Assembly: GCF_945957345.1 (NCBI RefSeq)
Contig: NZ_CAMFKW010000004.1
Location: 1-64,000 of the forward strand
DNA length: 64,000 nt
Origin: an uncultured Allobosea sp.
GTDB taxonomy: Bacteria > Pseudomonadota > Alphaproteobacteria > Rhizobiales > Beijerinckiaceae
Direction: 5' to 3'
Positions 24,864 to 33,194 of this stretch are shown here, one piece after another; the first letter of the stretch is position 1; every line of letters starts with the position of its first letter. The notes beneath the pieces are model-generated. The model saw only the letters and a list, made by a program, of their open reading frames with translations, had not been told where the DNA came from and searched no databases. The translations under genes were made by a program, and so were the position numbers.

Positions 24864-25430
24864 TCAGGCCAGCGCGCTCCGCCCGCCCTTGAGCGCCCTG
24901 TAGATCGTGCTGGGCGCGACCTGGACGTGTTCGGCGATCTCGGCGACCGTCAGCGTCCCTTCGCCGAGCAGCGTCTTCACCACGGTCAGCTTTACCGGGT
25001 CGAGCGACTTCGGGCGTCCGCCGACGCGACCACGGGCACGGGCGGCCAAAAGCCCAGCCCTGGTTCGGGCTCGAAGGGTATCAACTTCCAGGGCGCTCAA
25101 AGACGCCAAAAGGTGGAAAAGGAAGCGACCGACAGGGGTGGTGGTGTCGATCGACTCGGTTAGAGACATCAAGCCGATCTCGCGGCGCTGGAACTCCTCG
25201 CTCAGGTCGATGAGGTGGCGCACGGACCTCGCCAACCGGGACAGCGAATAGACGACGATCACGTCGCCGCTCCTGGCATGGTCGAGGAGCTTCCGAAGCT
25301 CGGGTCTCTCAGCCTTCGTCCCCGAGATCGTCTCGGTGAAGATGCGCTCGCACCCGGCCGCCTTCAGCGCGTCAAGCTGAAGACTGTGATCCTGTCCGTC
25401 CGTCGAAACCCGCGCCAGCCCCAGCTTCAT
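24864..25430 (-). CDS. Serine recombinase (resolvase/invertase), left copy
   Basis: 188 residues. The catalytic domain starts MKLGLARVSTDGQDHSLQLDAL with Ser9 as nucleophile; the SLSRLARSVRHL and ALEVDTLRARTRAGLLAARARGR segments are the resolvase active site and long E-helix. The C-terminal helix-turn-helix reads LTVAEIAEHVQVAPSTIYRAL. Small resolvase/invertases of this size recombine short palindromic sites to resolve cointegrates or invert DNA. It differs from the copy at 40865 at two residues I found (G versus S and Q versus G), both in the DNA-binding end. Confidence 0.95.
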   Translation of the reverse strand: MKLGLARVSTDGQDHSLQLDALKAAGCERIFTETISGTKAERPELRKLLDHARSGDVIVVYSLSRLARSVRHLIDLSEEFQRREIGLMSLTESIDTTTPVGRFLFHLLASLSALEVDTLRARTRAGLLAARARGRVGGRPKSLDPVKLTVVKTLLGEGTLTVAEIAEHVQVAPSTIYRALKGGRSALA

Positions 25431-25461
25431 CGCCTCTCCTTCGCAAAACTCGTCGGAACGA

Positions 25462-25477
25462 GCGTCTCATGAGACGC
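25462..25477. promoter_or_regulatory. Perfect palindrome upstream of the left recombinase (candidate recombination site)
   Basis: GCGTCTCATGAGACGC, a 16-base perfect palindrome 32 bases upstream of the start codon, in the place where resolvase sites usually lie. The identical palindrome is at 40818-40833. A crossover or operator role is inferred. Confidence 0.55.
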
Positions 25478-25664
25478 CAGTTCTGCAACTAGTTTTTGCG
25501 AGACCGTCGTCAGCAGAATCCCCGACGATCCCGCCCACATCAGCAGCGTCGCGGAAACGACCGTTATTGCGACGCCGCCGTCGTGGGCGGGTGACGATCA
25601 GAACCAGATGGTTCCGACCACGCTCGCCGAAATCCTCGGGGATCGTCGCCAGCACCGATTCCAC
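25467..25664 (-). CDS. Short open frame in the repeated unit (left copy), doubtful gene
   Basis: A 65-residue frame (MESVLATIPEDFGERGRNHLVLIVTRPRRRRRNN) identical to 40631-40828. The middle is arginine-rich. It overlaps the palindrome, so it may be non-coding leader or recombination-site DNA. It is listed only because it is preserved intact in both copies. Confidence 0.3.
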   Translation of the reverse strand: MESVLATIPEDFGERGRNHLVLIVTRPRRRRRNNGRFRDAADVGGIVGDSADDGLAKTSCRTGVS

Positions 25665-25898
25665 AGGGGTTTGCGATGACGGTCAGGAGTGAGAATCCGG
25701 GAGGGTTTTTGGAACAGGCTGCCGGGACGGTCGGAACGGGCGTGGCGACGTGCGACCGTCAGACGTTCAGGAGGGGCGAAACATCCGATCATCGGGGAAT
25801 CGGGCGACAGCAGGAGGAGGACGGTGCTGAGGCGATAGGCCCGGCTCAGGCGGCAATGGCAGATCGCTCGACGTTGGCGAAACGCAGCGCGTTGTTTC

Positions 25899-26423
25899 TC
25901 ATCCCCGCTTCAGACGCCCCAAGATATGGCGTGAGCCTACGGTCGCCGCTATTCTCATCGTCGGCGAAGCTGCCTTGCTCAACTCGGCATTCGGCGGCGG
26001 AGAGGTTGGGAAACCGTGCGCGAATTCATCCATATTCCGAATCGTCATAACGCCAACGATTCCGTCAACATTCAACCCCTTGGCTGATCGTATCAAACTG
26101 TAATATTTCATGATGGCTTTGTAATAAAAAACTGCGTCTTCGAATGATCGATTGTACACTCCGAACTCCCAGGTTCGAGTGCTATACAGAAAAGCCGTCA
26201 ATGATCCTTCAAAGGTTAATATTCCTCCTTGGGCATTATATCCCTCAGGTATAGCGGGAACGTTGGCGCTTGACGCCATGAAATTGAACCAATCCTGCAA
26301 ATACAATTGCAGGCGCTGGACATGATTTCCTCGCTCGCCGATCGTGACATGATATTTGTGATCGACAGCGCACTTCTGGAGTCGCTCACTGTCGCGGAAA
26401 TATGAACTTGTCAGAACGCCCAT
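25899..26423 (-). CDS. Peptidoglycan-binding-like hypothetical protein
   Basis: 174 residues. Two halves of a PG_binding_1-like repeat are seen: GERGNHVQRLQLYLQ (about 29-43) and LNVDGIVGVMTIRNM (about 117-131). They are separated by an unusual 70-residue aromatic-rich insertion (FYYKAIMKYYSLI). AGGAGA precedes the ATG. No signal peptide is seen. It begins a minus-strand group of small membrane or secreted proteins. Base composition is visibly poorer in GC than the backbone. Confidence 0.65.
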   Translation of the reverse strand: MGVLTSSYFRDSERLQKCAVDHKYHVTIGERGNHVQRLQLYLQDWFNFMASSANVPAIPEGYNAQGGILTFEGSLTAFLYSTRTWEFGVYNRSFEDAVFYYKAIMKYYSLIRSAKGLNVDGIVGVMTIRNMDEFAHGFPTSPPPNAELSKAASPTMRIAATVGSRHILGRLKRG

Positions 26424-26442
26424 GCCTGTCTCCTGGTAGCCT

Positions 26443-26775
26443 CTAACTTCCGGCCATCGCCTTCGTTTGCACGCTAACCAGACCGGCTATCCGTTCTTTC
26501 GCCTGCCGTCGTTTGAATAACGTCAGGCCGAGAATCAAAAGGCACGCGAGTGTATTCCCGCCAAAGACAGCCGCCATGGTCGGATCATGGGCTGCTACGA
26601 GCGCGTAGACGACCGTGGTGAGGTGCGAGATGGCGAACAGACTCCAGGTCGCGCACGAAATCGCTCGTGCGCCGTCCGGGTCTTGGATGATGCGTAAAAT
26701 CTGCGGCAGATAGGCTAGGACCCGAACGGCGTTACACAGTGTAAATGCCGTTGTGGCGATCTCGACTGCGGTCAT
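26443..26775 (-). CDS. Small PQ-loop/SemiSWEET-like membrane protein
   Basis: 110 residues with three likely membrane helices. The segment RVLAYLPQILRIIQDPDGARAISCATWSLFAISHL has the PQ-loop (LPQI) and the downstream S/T-W typical of SemiSWEET-like proteins, which work as dimers in sugar transport. AAGGGGGG precedes the ATG. A second family of rhizobial membrane proteins with the same layout has no known substrate. Confidence 0.65.
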   Translation of the reverse strand: MTAVEIATTAFTLCNAVRVLAYLPQILRIIQDPDGARAISCATWSLFAISHLTTVVYALVAAHDPTMAAVFGGNTLACLLILGLTLFKRRQAKERIAGLVSVQTKAMAGS

Positions 26776-26805
26776 GGAAGCCCCCCTTCGTCGGGATTAA
26801 GAGGC

Positions 26806-27102
26806 TCAGCGGCGATTTGCCATTGTGCCCAGCCTCGCGTCGAGGTCCGCGTAGATTGCGATCGCATCCGCTTCGCGACCGTCGCGACAGGCGATCCGTG
26901 CATTGAGGAGCTTCATGGAGGCATCGGCCACGATCTCGGCAGGAAGACTCTGATCCTCCCCATGCCTCTCGATCAGGCCAAAGACAACCAGATCGCGCGA
27001 GGCGCAGGCTTCCGCCGAGCCAGCGCGGGCAATGCCCGATAAGCCAAGGAAACTGAGCAACAGAAGCGCGAAACCAACGCCAAGGGGCCGCCGATCAGGC
27101 AT
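26806..27102 (-). CDS. Secreted hypothetical protein
   Basis: 98 residues from MPDRRPLGVGFALLLLSFLGLSGIARAGS, a clear signal peptide with a likely cut after ARA. The mature part has two cysteines (EACASRD, RIACRDG) that may form a disulfide. AAGAGG precedes this ATG; the upstream ATG at 27141 would overlap the previous gene. No known domain. Confidence 0.65.
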   Translation of the reverse strand: MPDRRPLGVGFALLLLSFLGLSGIARAGSAEACASRDLVVFGLIERHGEDQSLPAEIVADASMKLLNARIACRDGREADAIAIYADLDARLGTMANRR

Positions 27103-27137
27103 GATGCACCTCTTGAAGTGAGCGTTGCCGGGACCGT

Positions 27138-27416
27138 TCATCCGCCAGATTTGGGCGGGGCCGGTGCATTGCTCGGACCGGGTGCAGGCGACGATGTTCC
27201 TGCCGCTCCGTTCGCGCGTGTCTGATTGACTACATCGCCTGTTACGTCATGGAGGCAGACCGTCTCGAAGACCGAATATCCCTTCGGGCACACGTCCTGG
27301 GAACCCTGTGCAAGGGACACGCCGGGAACGCCCAGAAGAATGAATACAAGAGGAAATGCGGTGGTCAATTTCCGCAGAGACGGACAATCGTTTGATGCGT
27401 CCGACGAAGACGCCAT
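27138..27416 (-). CDS. Small secreted hypothetical protein
   Basis: 92 residues with AAGGAG upstream. After a basic start comes a hydrophobic stretch (FPLVFILLGVPGVSLAQG) ending in a signal-peptidase-like site. The mature peptide (DVCPKGYSVFETVCLHDVTGDVVN) has two cysteines ten apart and ends in a Pro/Ala/Ser-rich tail. No known family. The next gene starts 36 bases downstream. Confidence 0.65.
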   Translation of the reverse strand: MASSSDASNDCPSLRKLTTAFPLVFILLGVPGVSLAQGSQDVCPKGYSVFETVCLHDVTGDVVNQTRANGAAGTSSPAPGPSNAPAPPKSGG

Positions 27417-27443
27417 GGCCGTTCTCCTTCTTATAGGCTCAGA

Positions 27444-27707
27444 TCAGTTGGCGCTGGAATAGAATGGATCACCGAGGCGAACCTCATGACGGTGACGCAG
27501 TTCCATCAAATCATCGGCGCACTGCTTCAGTAGCGCAGACGATGCTCCATTCACGAATTTTGCACAGAACACTGTGGTTTCTTCAGCGATCATCCGGCTG
27601 TATTCAACTCGTGCTGTATCCCGGAGTTTTACTCCGATTGCATACGCTCCAACGCAGCCAGCAATAGCCAGTACCGCCAGTGCAGAAAACAGTTTGCGCG
27701 CGCCCAT
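27444..27707 (-). CDS. Small membrane-anchored hypothetical protein
   Basis: 87 residues from MGARKLFSALAVLAIAGCVGAYAIG, one N-terminal membrane helix or lipoprotein-like signal (IAGC). The rest is helical and polar with two further cysteines (TVFCAKF, LKQCADD). An in-frame ATG four codons earlier (27719) is possible. It is the first gene of the minus-strand group. Confidence 0.55.
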   Translation of the reverse strand: MGARKLFSALAVLAIAGCVGAYAIGVKLRDTARVEYSRMIAEETTVFCAKFVNGASSALLKQCADDLMELRHRHEVRLGDPFYSSAN

Positions 27708-28050
27708 GGAACGCCTCATTGCTCGATCGGAATGATCTTGGCGAAACCCGTTTGCTTCCGCTCCCGCCATTTTGGGAAACCGTCGCCCGGAAGCCAAAAT
27801 GTAGACCTCCTCCACAACCGGGATCACATTCCCCGGCGCGTTGCGGATTTTGAAGGAAAGGCTGTTTCTCCGAAGTGCCGCAACTGATTGTCAGGCGGCG
27901 TTCCGCTTCATTCTGCCTTCGTTTATCGTTCGACAGAGTTGGCAAGAAATCGACCGACGATTCTACCCCCAAACGGCGGGGGTATCGCTTCAGAAATGCC
28001 TTTAGAATGGCTATAAAGAAACGATCTTGTCCGCCGCAGGGCATAACCAT

Positions 28051-29145
28051 ATGCACCCAGATAAGGAACTCTCCGACTTGATCGGGTGCATTTACGATTG
28101 CGCCTTAGACAAAAGGCGCTGGCCTTCTGTTCTGGAGAAGCTTTGCGATGCGATGGGCGGAATATGCGCAGAATTGTCTGTTCTTAACACGCTGACAGGC
28201 GCTTCTGACATTATGGCTTTGCACAATTGGACCGCCGAATTCCTTCATGCGGTACAAGCCAATATCCATACAAGCCCTTTCAATGCCCTCGGTCTGGTCA
28301 TGCCTCTAGCTGAACCATTCTGCGTATCGCGGGACTACGGATTGGAGGAAATGCGCCGCACCCCTTACTGGAAGCGCGTGATTAAGGGGCATGGCACGTC
28401 GGACTACCTTATCATCCCCCTGAAGCGCACGGTCGCCAAGCTTGCCTACCTCGGCGTCAATGTCAGCGAGGCGCGGGATGTATTTTCCGACCAGGATATC
28501 GAACTTGCGCGCGTCCTGGCTCCCCATGTCCAGCGATCAATCCATATTTCCGGCCTCATTGAACATCGGGATATCATAGAAGGCACCCTGCGAGGGATGC
28601 TGGAAACACTCGCAGCAGCAGCTTTTATCGTGCGCCCAGATGGCAGCATAGACTACCGTAATCATCAGGCTGAACGGTATCTATCGGAGGGCTATTTTGT
28701 AAAAGAGAGCAATAATCGCCTTGTCGCGACGCACCATGGTGCCATCGAATTCCTCGGGACTGCTTTGAATTCAGCCCAATCAGTTTCAGTTGCATCAGAC
28801 GCATACATTGATGGGTGTAATGAGCAGTCACTTCATATGACATGCCTGCGGCTAGGTGAGGAAAGTGCCAACAGAGAGTATCTCATCCTCCTGCGGTCGC
28901 CGGAGCCTGAACTGCGGACGCCCATTCAGGCTGCCACAAAACTCTTCGCTTTAACCGCGCGGGAAACGCAGATTCTGGCCCAATTGCTGCAAGGGCAGAG
29001 CTTGCAGGAGATCGGTGATTTTCTGGGCGTCGCCCGATCAACAGTGAAGATGCATCTCGATTCAATCTACGCCAAGAGCAAGACAAGACGCCAATCCGAT
29101 CTCGTCAAAACCGTCATGGGCATCGTTCCCAATTTACGCATGTAG
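28051..29145 (+). CDS. LuxR-type (GerE) transcription regulator
   Basis: 364 residues. The last 65 are a LuxR-type helix-turn-helix (LTARETQILAQLLQGQSLQEIGDFLGVARSTVKMHLDSIYAKSKTRRQ). The N-terminal 280 residues look like tandem sensory folds of the PAS/GAF kind (AFIVRPDGSIDYRNHQAERYL), without an acyl-homoserine-lactone motif. It is divergent from the small secreted-protein genes and upstream of a second peptidoglycan-binding-like gene, so it may control both. An in-frame TTG at 28027 is an alternative start. Confidence 0.88.
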   Translation: MHPDKELSDLIGCIYDCALDKRRWPSVLEKLCDAMGGICAELSVLNTLTGASDIMALHNWTAEFLHAVQANIHTSPFNALGLVMPLAEPFCVSRDYGLEEMRRTPYWKRVIKGHGTSDYLIIPLKRTVAKLAYLGVNVSEARDVFSDQDIELARVLAPHVQRSIHISGLIEHRDIIEGTLRGMLETLAAAAFIVRPDGSIDYRNHQAERYLSEGYFVKESNNRLVATHHGAIEFLGTALNSAQSVSVASDAYIDGCNEQSLHMTCLRLGEESANREYLILLRSPEPELRTPIQAATKLFALTARETQILAQLLQGQSLQEIGDFLGVARSTVKMHLDSIYAKSKTRRQSDLVKTVMGIVPNLRM

Positions 29146-29194
29146 AACATTTCTCGGTCGGGCATTTATTGCGCCTAGTCTAGGGGGGCATCTT

Positions 29195-29680
29195 ATGGCC
29201 TACACGATGAAGGTCGATTTGGGAGAGGTCTTGCAGCAGGTCTACAATGTCAGCCGCCCCGTAGGTCCTGGCTTGTACGCTCCCTATGCACGTGACGATG
29301 TGTTGCTCGTGCAAACGCTTATCAAGCTCGCCAACTTCACCCGTTTCCATCCTGGACACGGCCCGGTTGAACGCAGCAGGTCCATCAAGATCGACGGCAT
29401 CTTCGGTCCGCAGACCCAGCGTCTGCTCAAGGCTTTTGAGCAGAACCAACAGCGAGACGGCAAACTTCTCATCAGCGACGGGATCGTCGAACCTGCCCCC
29501 AGGGACGGATACACGCGCTCAGGCGTGCAATACAAAATCATCCATCTGAACCGCGAAGCCAAAGATGCAGGCTGGGAGTACCAGAACCTGCCATTTGAAA
29601 CGACGACACATCCGCTCTTGCGGGCGTCACTGGCGAAGGGCGCGACGAAGCCAACCCCTGTGAGGCCATTTCCTTCCTGA
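29195..29680 (+). CDS. Peptidoglycan-binding-like hypothetical protein
   Basis: 161 residues with AGGGGGG upstream. DDVLLVQTLIKL (34-45) and KIDGIFGPQTQRLLKAFEQ (65-83) form a split PG_binding_1-like repeat. It has the same general plan as the protein at 25899 but with a shorter insertion. The C-terminal 80 residues are unassigned. No signal peptide is seen, so it would need another route out or bind something other than the wall. Confidence 0.7.
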   Translation: MAYTMKVDLGEVLQQVYNVSRPVGPGLYAPYARDDVLLVQTLIKLANFTRFHPGHGPVERSRSIKIDGIFGPQTQRLLKAFEQNQQRDGKLLISDGIVEPAPRDGYTRSGVQYKIIHLNREAKDAGWEYQNLPFETTTHPLLRASLAKGATKPTPVRPFPS

Positions 29681-29742
29681 CGACGCTTGAGCCTTGGGGG
29701 CGAAATTCGCGCCGAGGCAGGCGCGCCATGGTGGGGGGCCAC

Positions 29743-29982
29743 GTGAAGACAAACGACACGATCGATCAGGCGTGGATCGAGATTTCCTCAAGGCTTGCCA
29801 ACGGCGAGACCACGATCCGCTGGTACGTCGAATATTGCTCGGCCGCGAACAGGTGCGTCGTCGCAGATCGAAGAACCGAGGACGAGGCGATATCGGCGGC
29901 GATGGGCTGGGAGCTACCAATCGTCCATTCCCGTCACTCCGCAGGGGACGAAAACAGGGAAGGCCACGTTGCGCAGCTTTGA
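29743..29982 (+). CDS. Small hypothetical protein
   Basis: 79 residues if started at GTG 29743 (VKTNDTIDQAWIEISSRLANGETTIRWYVEYC); an ATG at 29728 adds five residues. It is a compact mixed alpha/beta sequence without a known domain. Coding is supported mainly by length and amphipathic pattern. Confidence 0.45.
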   Translation: MKTNDTIDQAWIEISSRLANGETTIRWYVEYCSAANRCVVADRRTEDEAISAAMGWELPIVHSRHSAGDENREGHVAQL

Positions 29983-30046
29983 AGAGAATAGACGTATTTT
30001 CCACCGACACTCTGCTTTCGATCCGCGTCGGCCAAAGCTGAGCCGG

Positions 30047-30355
30047 ATGAGGCAAGCTTTCGCGCTCTCAATCTGCATTGGTGTCGTGTGGGGGGCCGCA
30101 GCAGCTACCGCGCAGCCAATGACACGTCAGGCGCGGGCGTGCTTCGCCTGGGACAAAGAACTGCACCGCATGCTGAATTCGAGCGAGCAATTCAGTATTC
30201 ACGCCCCCGAATTGCGTCAAAGCATTCGCTTTGAAGCCGGAAGGCTGCGAGAGCGGTGCATTCGGGACATCAGCATGGCGTCCCTCAGCCGGTATGTGAT
30301 GCTGATGAAAATGCTCTACGACGATGAGGCCGACGAGGTCGAGAGTTTCGATTGA
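30047..30355 (+). CDS. Secreted hypothetical protein
   Basis: 102 residues from MRQAFALSICIGVVWGAAAATAQP, a clear signal peptide. The mature part is helical and charged with two cysteines (RACFAWD, LRERCIRD) and an acidic C-terminus (YDDEADEVESFD). Similar in size and style to the secreted proteins at 26806 and 27138. Confidence 0.6.
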   Translation: MRQAFALSICIGVVWGAAAATAQPMTRQARACFAWDKELHRMLNSSEQFSIHAPELRQSIRFEAGRLRERCIRDISMASLSRYVMLMKMLYDDEADEVESFD

Positions 30356-30397
30356 ACCGAGATGAGCCGGGCAATAACGTAGCGTCGTCACGGCGCA

Positions 30398-30718
30398 TTG
30401 CATGAGGAACGCGTGTCTCGACCGATATCGTTGTTTCAAGCAGCGGGCCTCATGCAGCGGCTACGCAAATTCGCCCCCGAAATTGATATTGCAGAAGCCC
30501 AGATCGTGCTGACTGTCGCGCACCGGCCGGGCATTCTTCAGAGCGAGCTTACGCGCGAGATGGGCTCCAAACAGTCCAGGGTATCACGCCAACTTGGCGC
30601 TTTGTTCGAAGAACACGGCTACATCAGTATCAACGAAGTTTCGACCAACCGGCGCTGCAACGAACTACATCTGACCGAGAAGGGAGAAGCGTTGGTGGCG
30701 GCGCTGATCCACCGCTGA
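30398..30718 (+). CDS. MarR-like winged-helix regulator
   Basis: 106 residues (TTG at 30398, or GTG at 30413). The sequence AQIVLTVAHRPGILQSELTREMGSKQSRVSRQLGALFEEHGYI is a winged helix and NRRCNELHLTEKGEALV is the wing and end of a MarR domain. The usual N- and C-terminal dimerisation helices are short. It may regulate the nearby SDR gene. Confidence 0.75.
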   Translation: MHEERVSRPISLFQAAGLMQRLRKFAPEIDIAEAQIVLTVAHRPGILQSELTREMGSKQSRVSRQLGALFEEHGYISINEVSTNRRCNELHLTEKGEALVAALIHR

Positions 30719-30859
30719 TGAGAAAGCCGTCTCGGCATTGGCGACTCCGAGACGGCTTTCCGATGTGGCCTTGACCGCCGCACCGCCCCGAACGGAGCAG
30801 TCCCTTATTGCCGGGATTTGGGGCGGAATTCGGCCGCTGCAAAGCTCGCCAGCCAGTGA

Positions 30860-31627
30860 TCAATAGGCGCGCGTAAAACCGCCGTCGTGCAGAATGTTCA
30901 AGCCCGTCATGTGGTCTGAAAATGACGACAGCAGCCCCTCGATCACCGCCGCGACCTCCGAGGGTTCCCCATATTTCTTGAGGGGAACGTTGTCTGTCTC
31001 GTTGGCGAGTTGCGCTTCGTAGGAAACACCAGCCTTCTGAGCCCTCTCGGCAATCTTGTTCTGATACCAGGGCGAGAGCGTGCCACCGAGGGACAGCGTG
31101 TTGACATGGATACCACGGCTTCCGAGAGCGAAGGCGAGGGTCTTGGCTTCGCCGACCCATGCCGTTCGAATGACGTTGGCTGTCGCGTAGTGGCTGAGCA
31201 CCTGCGCTGACGAGACGCCCGAGATAATGACAATCTTGGCGCGACGCCCTTGTGCAGGGTTGGGGGCAATGCGCGCGACAGCGGCTTTCAACAGGGAAAG
31301 GGGGCCAATGAAACTCAACTGAAACAGATCGCGCCACACGTCCGGTGACGGCATCGGATCAGGAGCAGCATGCGGCTGGGGCGGCATCAGCACCAGCCCG
31401 TCGAGGGCAAGCTGTTCGCTGTCCATTCGCGCCGCCAATCCACTGATAGAACTGTCTTGTCCCATATCGGCTGCCACGGCGAGGTGTGCCCCGCCGAGTT
31501 CGGTAGCCAGGGAATTGAGCTTGGCCTGATCGCGCGCTACGAGCACCAAACGATGATTGAGAGCCAACCTTCGGCAGATTGCTTCGCCGATTCCACCAGT
31601 CGCTCCGGTAATCAAATAAGTTGCCAT
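30860..31627 (-). CDS. SDR-fold protein with altered catalytic motif
   Basis: 255 residues. The nucleotide-binding TGATGGIG (7-14) is intact. The YxxxK catalytic pair appears as Y147-A-T-A-N151, so the lysine is replaced by Asn, and the NNAG motif is replaced by MPPQPH. The overall fold is that of short-chain dehydrogenases/reductases, but redox activity is doubtful; it may be a regulatory or divergent member. GGGGAG precedes the ATG at 31627. Confidence 0.85.
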   Translation of the reverse strand: MATYLITGATGGIGEAICRRLALNHRLVLVARDQAKLNSLATELGGAHLAVAADMGQDSSISGLAARMDSEQLALDGLVLMPPQPHAAPDPMPSPDVWRDLFQLSFIGPLSLLKAAVARIAPNPAQGRRAKIVIISGVSSAQVLSHYATANVIRTAWVGEAKTLAFALGSRGIHVNTLSLGGTLSPWYQNKIAERAQKAGVSYEAQLANETDNVPLKKYGEPSEVAAVIEGLLSSFSDHMTGLNILHDGGFTRAY

Positions 31628-31880
31628 CGCTCGCTCCCCTTTGCCGTTCGACACCTATCTTGGTTTTTCTTCGTAGACCGGCGAGGCATGTCGCCGGGGC
31701 ATCTGCGCGATCATGCTTCAGGGTTGGATCAAGGACCACGCGGAATTTCCCTAGAGCCCAACCTCTCCGAAGAGTCAGAACCTTGGCCATCAGACCTTCT
31801 TCGGGGGAATGAATCCGGGCCGATCAAATTGCTCGGAATTCATTTGCCTCGAATTCGTCGATCCGGGTCAGCGTGTTCCG

Positions 31881-32096
31881 ATGAGCAACTATCGCCAATG
31901 CCGAGCTTTTCTCACACACGCGTTTCTCGCGCTTGATGGCGAGACGCCAGAGGACAATCGCCTCCGGCGCGCGATTGAGCTTCTGCTGGAGGCCGTCGCA
32001 CGCACTGAACGAGATGTGCCCCGTTCAAATGTTGTGCCGTTTCCTGCGCCGTCAAATCTCTCGAATATCCCGCGAATTCAACAGCCGGGATCGTGA
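31881..32096 (+). CDS. Small hypothetical protein
   Basis: 71 residues from MSNYRQCRAFLTHAFLALDGETPEDNRLRRAIELLLEAVARTE. A helical N-terminal half is followed by a Pro/Asn-rich tail. No known domain; the gene call rests on the coherent amphipathic sequence. Confidence 0.45.
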   Translation: MSNYRQCRAFLTHAFLALDGETPEDNRLRRAIELLLEAVARTERDVPRSNVVPFPAPSNLSNIPRIQQPGS

Positions 32097-32156
32097 CGGC
32101 GTACGCGCTCTGCGCTTATGATCGAACTGTTCGTACCGCGAGACACGTTACGGACT

Positions 32157-32203
32157 GGTACCGGGCGGCCACATCTACCCCCCCCAGAAGGCCGCCCGGC
32201 ACC
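32157..32203. terminator. Strong hairpin, terminator-like
   Basis: GGTACCGGGCGGCC (32157-32170) pairs with GGCCGCCCGGCACC (32190-32203) with one mismatch. It lies between the small gene ending at 32096 and the convergent gene ending at 32274. No T-run follows. Confidence 0.5.
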
Positions 32204-32273
32204 AATCAGGTGGACGGGACAGGCCCCTCCGGCAAGCAGCGCAATGCGTCAGTCCGCTCGATCCAAGGTGCCC

Positions 32274-32531
32274 TCATTGCTGCGGTGGCTGAAGGCCGCT
32301 TTCCAGTACGGCCCGCGCCGCTATGAACGCAGCGTCTTGCGTCGGCACGGCGACCTGTTGTTGTTCCAGCAGCATGAGAGCCATTTCGTAGATTTCCCGC
32401 ACGTCTGCCGATTCGAGTACGCCCTTTTGCACGAGGCAGCGCAGGAGGCCCGCCATGGTCGCGGACAGGACGAGATTACTCGCAGCCGTCGTTTGTGTTT
32501 CGGACGTTGGCATCAGCGCGACATTCGTCAC
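32274..32531 (-). CDS. Small hypothetical protein coupled to the Fis-like regulator
   Basis: 85 residues from GTG at 32531, overlapping the upstream stop by 4 bases (GTGA). The sequence TMAGLLRCLVQKGVLESADVREIYEMALMLLEQQQ is helical, and no domain is recognised. Coupling suggests a joint role with the Fis-like protein. Confidence 0.6.
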   Translation of the reverse strand: MTNVALMPTSETQTTAASNLVLSATMAGLLRCLVQKGVLESADVREIYEMALMLLEQQQVAVPTQDAAFIAARAVLESGLQPPQQ

Positions 32532-32755
32532 TGTGTCAGAGGCTGTGACGGCTCTGGCACCTCATAGCCCTCCGCTTGATAGAGGCTGATCTTGTTACGG
32601 AGGGTGCGGATGGCGATGTCGAGCAGCTTTGCGGCGTGCGTGCGATTGCCGTCCGTCTGGCGCAACGTCGCCAGGATCAGGTCGCGTTCGACATCGGGAA
32701 GCGTCCGGCCGACCAGCCGTTCCACGACGGCCTGATCCGAATGATAGTTGTGCAT
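32528..32755 (-). CDS. Stand-alone Fis-type HTH protein (FlbD/NtrC C-terminal-like)
   Basis: 75 residues. LVGRTLPDVERDLILATLRQTDGNRTHAAKLLDIAIRTLRNKI is the Fis-type DNA-binding end of sigma-54 activators, closest in wording to FlbD. The receiver and AAA+ domains are absent and the ATG at 32755 starts cleanly, so it is either a dedicated small DNA-binding protein or the surviving end of a larger activator. It could act as an antagonist at enhancer sites. Confidence 0.8.
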   Translation of the reverse strand: MHNYHSDQAVVERLVGRTLPDVERDLILATLRQTDGNRTHAAKLLDIAIRTLRNKISLYQAEGYEVPEPSQPLTQ

Positions 32756-33139
32756 GGCCGCAGTCCTCTCTGAGCCCCCATACCCTGATGGACCTCCCAA
32801 GGGGACGCCTGCATGCTTAAGAATTGGTGAATGCACTCTGGAGATATAGGCAGGAGCACGTGGCGGCAGGCCGTGGGTATTTCGGACAAAATCCTCAGGG
32901 GTGAGAGGCCGGGCGAAATGCCGGTCGCGATGCTTTCCAAACGAGAACTCATCGTCAGCCTTCAGGCGGTGAAGGCCATCGGAGCAACTGCTTCCCCTGA
33001 GGTCGTGAAACGTGCCGATTGCGTCATTGAATGATCTGACCCATGGTGAAGGCACGCTAGATCGACCTCTTGACCTTACAGAATAACTGCCTCAACCTTC
33101 ATCCGTTCGAGACTTCTTACGGACCCCCACCATACCTTA

Positions 33140-33160
33140 CCCCGCCCCGAAAAGGCGGGG
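33140..33160. terminator. Terminator-like hairpin
   Basis: CCCCGCC (33140-33146) pairs with GGCGGGG (33154-33160) around CCGAAAA and is followed by TTCTTGTT on the plus strand. Confidence 0.5.
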
Positions 33161-33194
33161 TTCTTGTTGATGGGAACCTTGACGATATTCCGCC

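Larger units (their letters stand above)
24863..25770 (-). repeat. 908-bp inverted repeat with serine recombinase, left copy
   Basis: Nearly identical to the reverse complement of 40525-41432, which is the same length. Boundaries were set by eye where the match fails on both sides (GTCAGGCC at 24863 and CGTTCAG at 25770). The differences I found cluster in the last fifth of the recombinase gene. Confidence 0.92.

Noticed and set aside
30398..31654. Classical SDR/MarR operon with shared operator
   Set aside because: The two genes are convergent with 141 bases between them and no shared promoter is possible.
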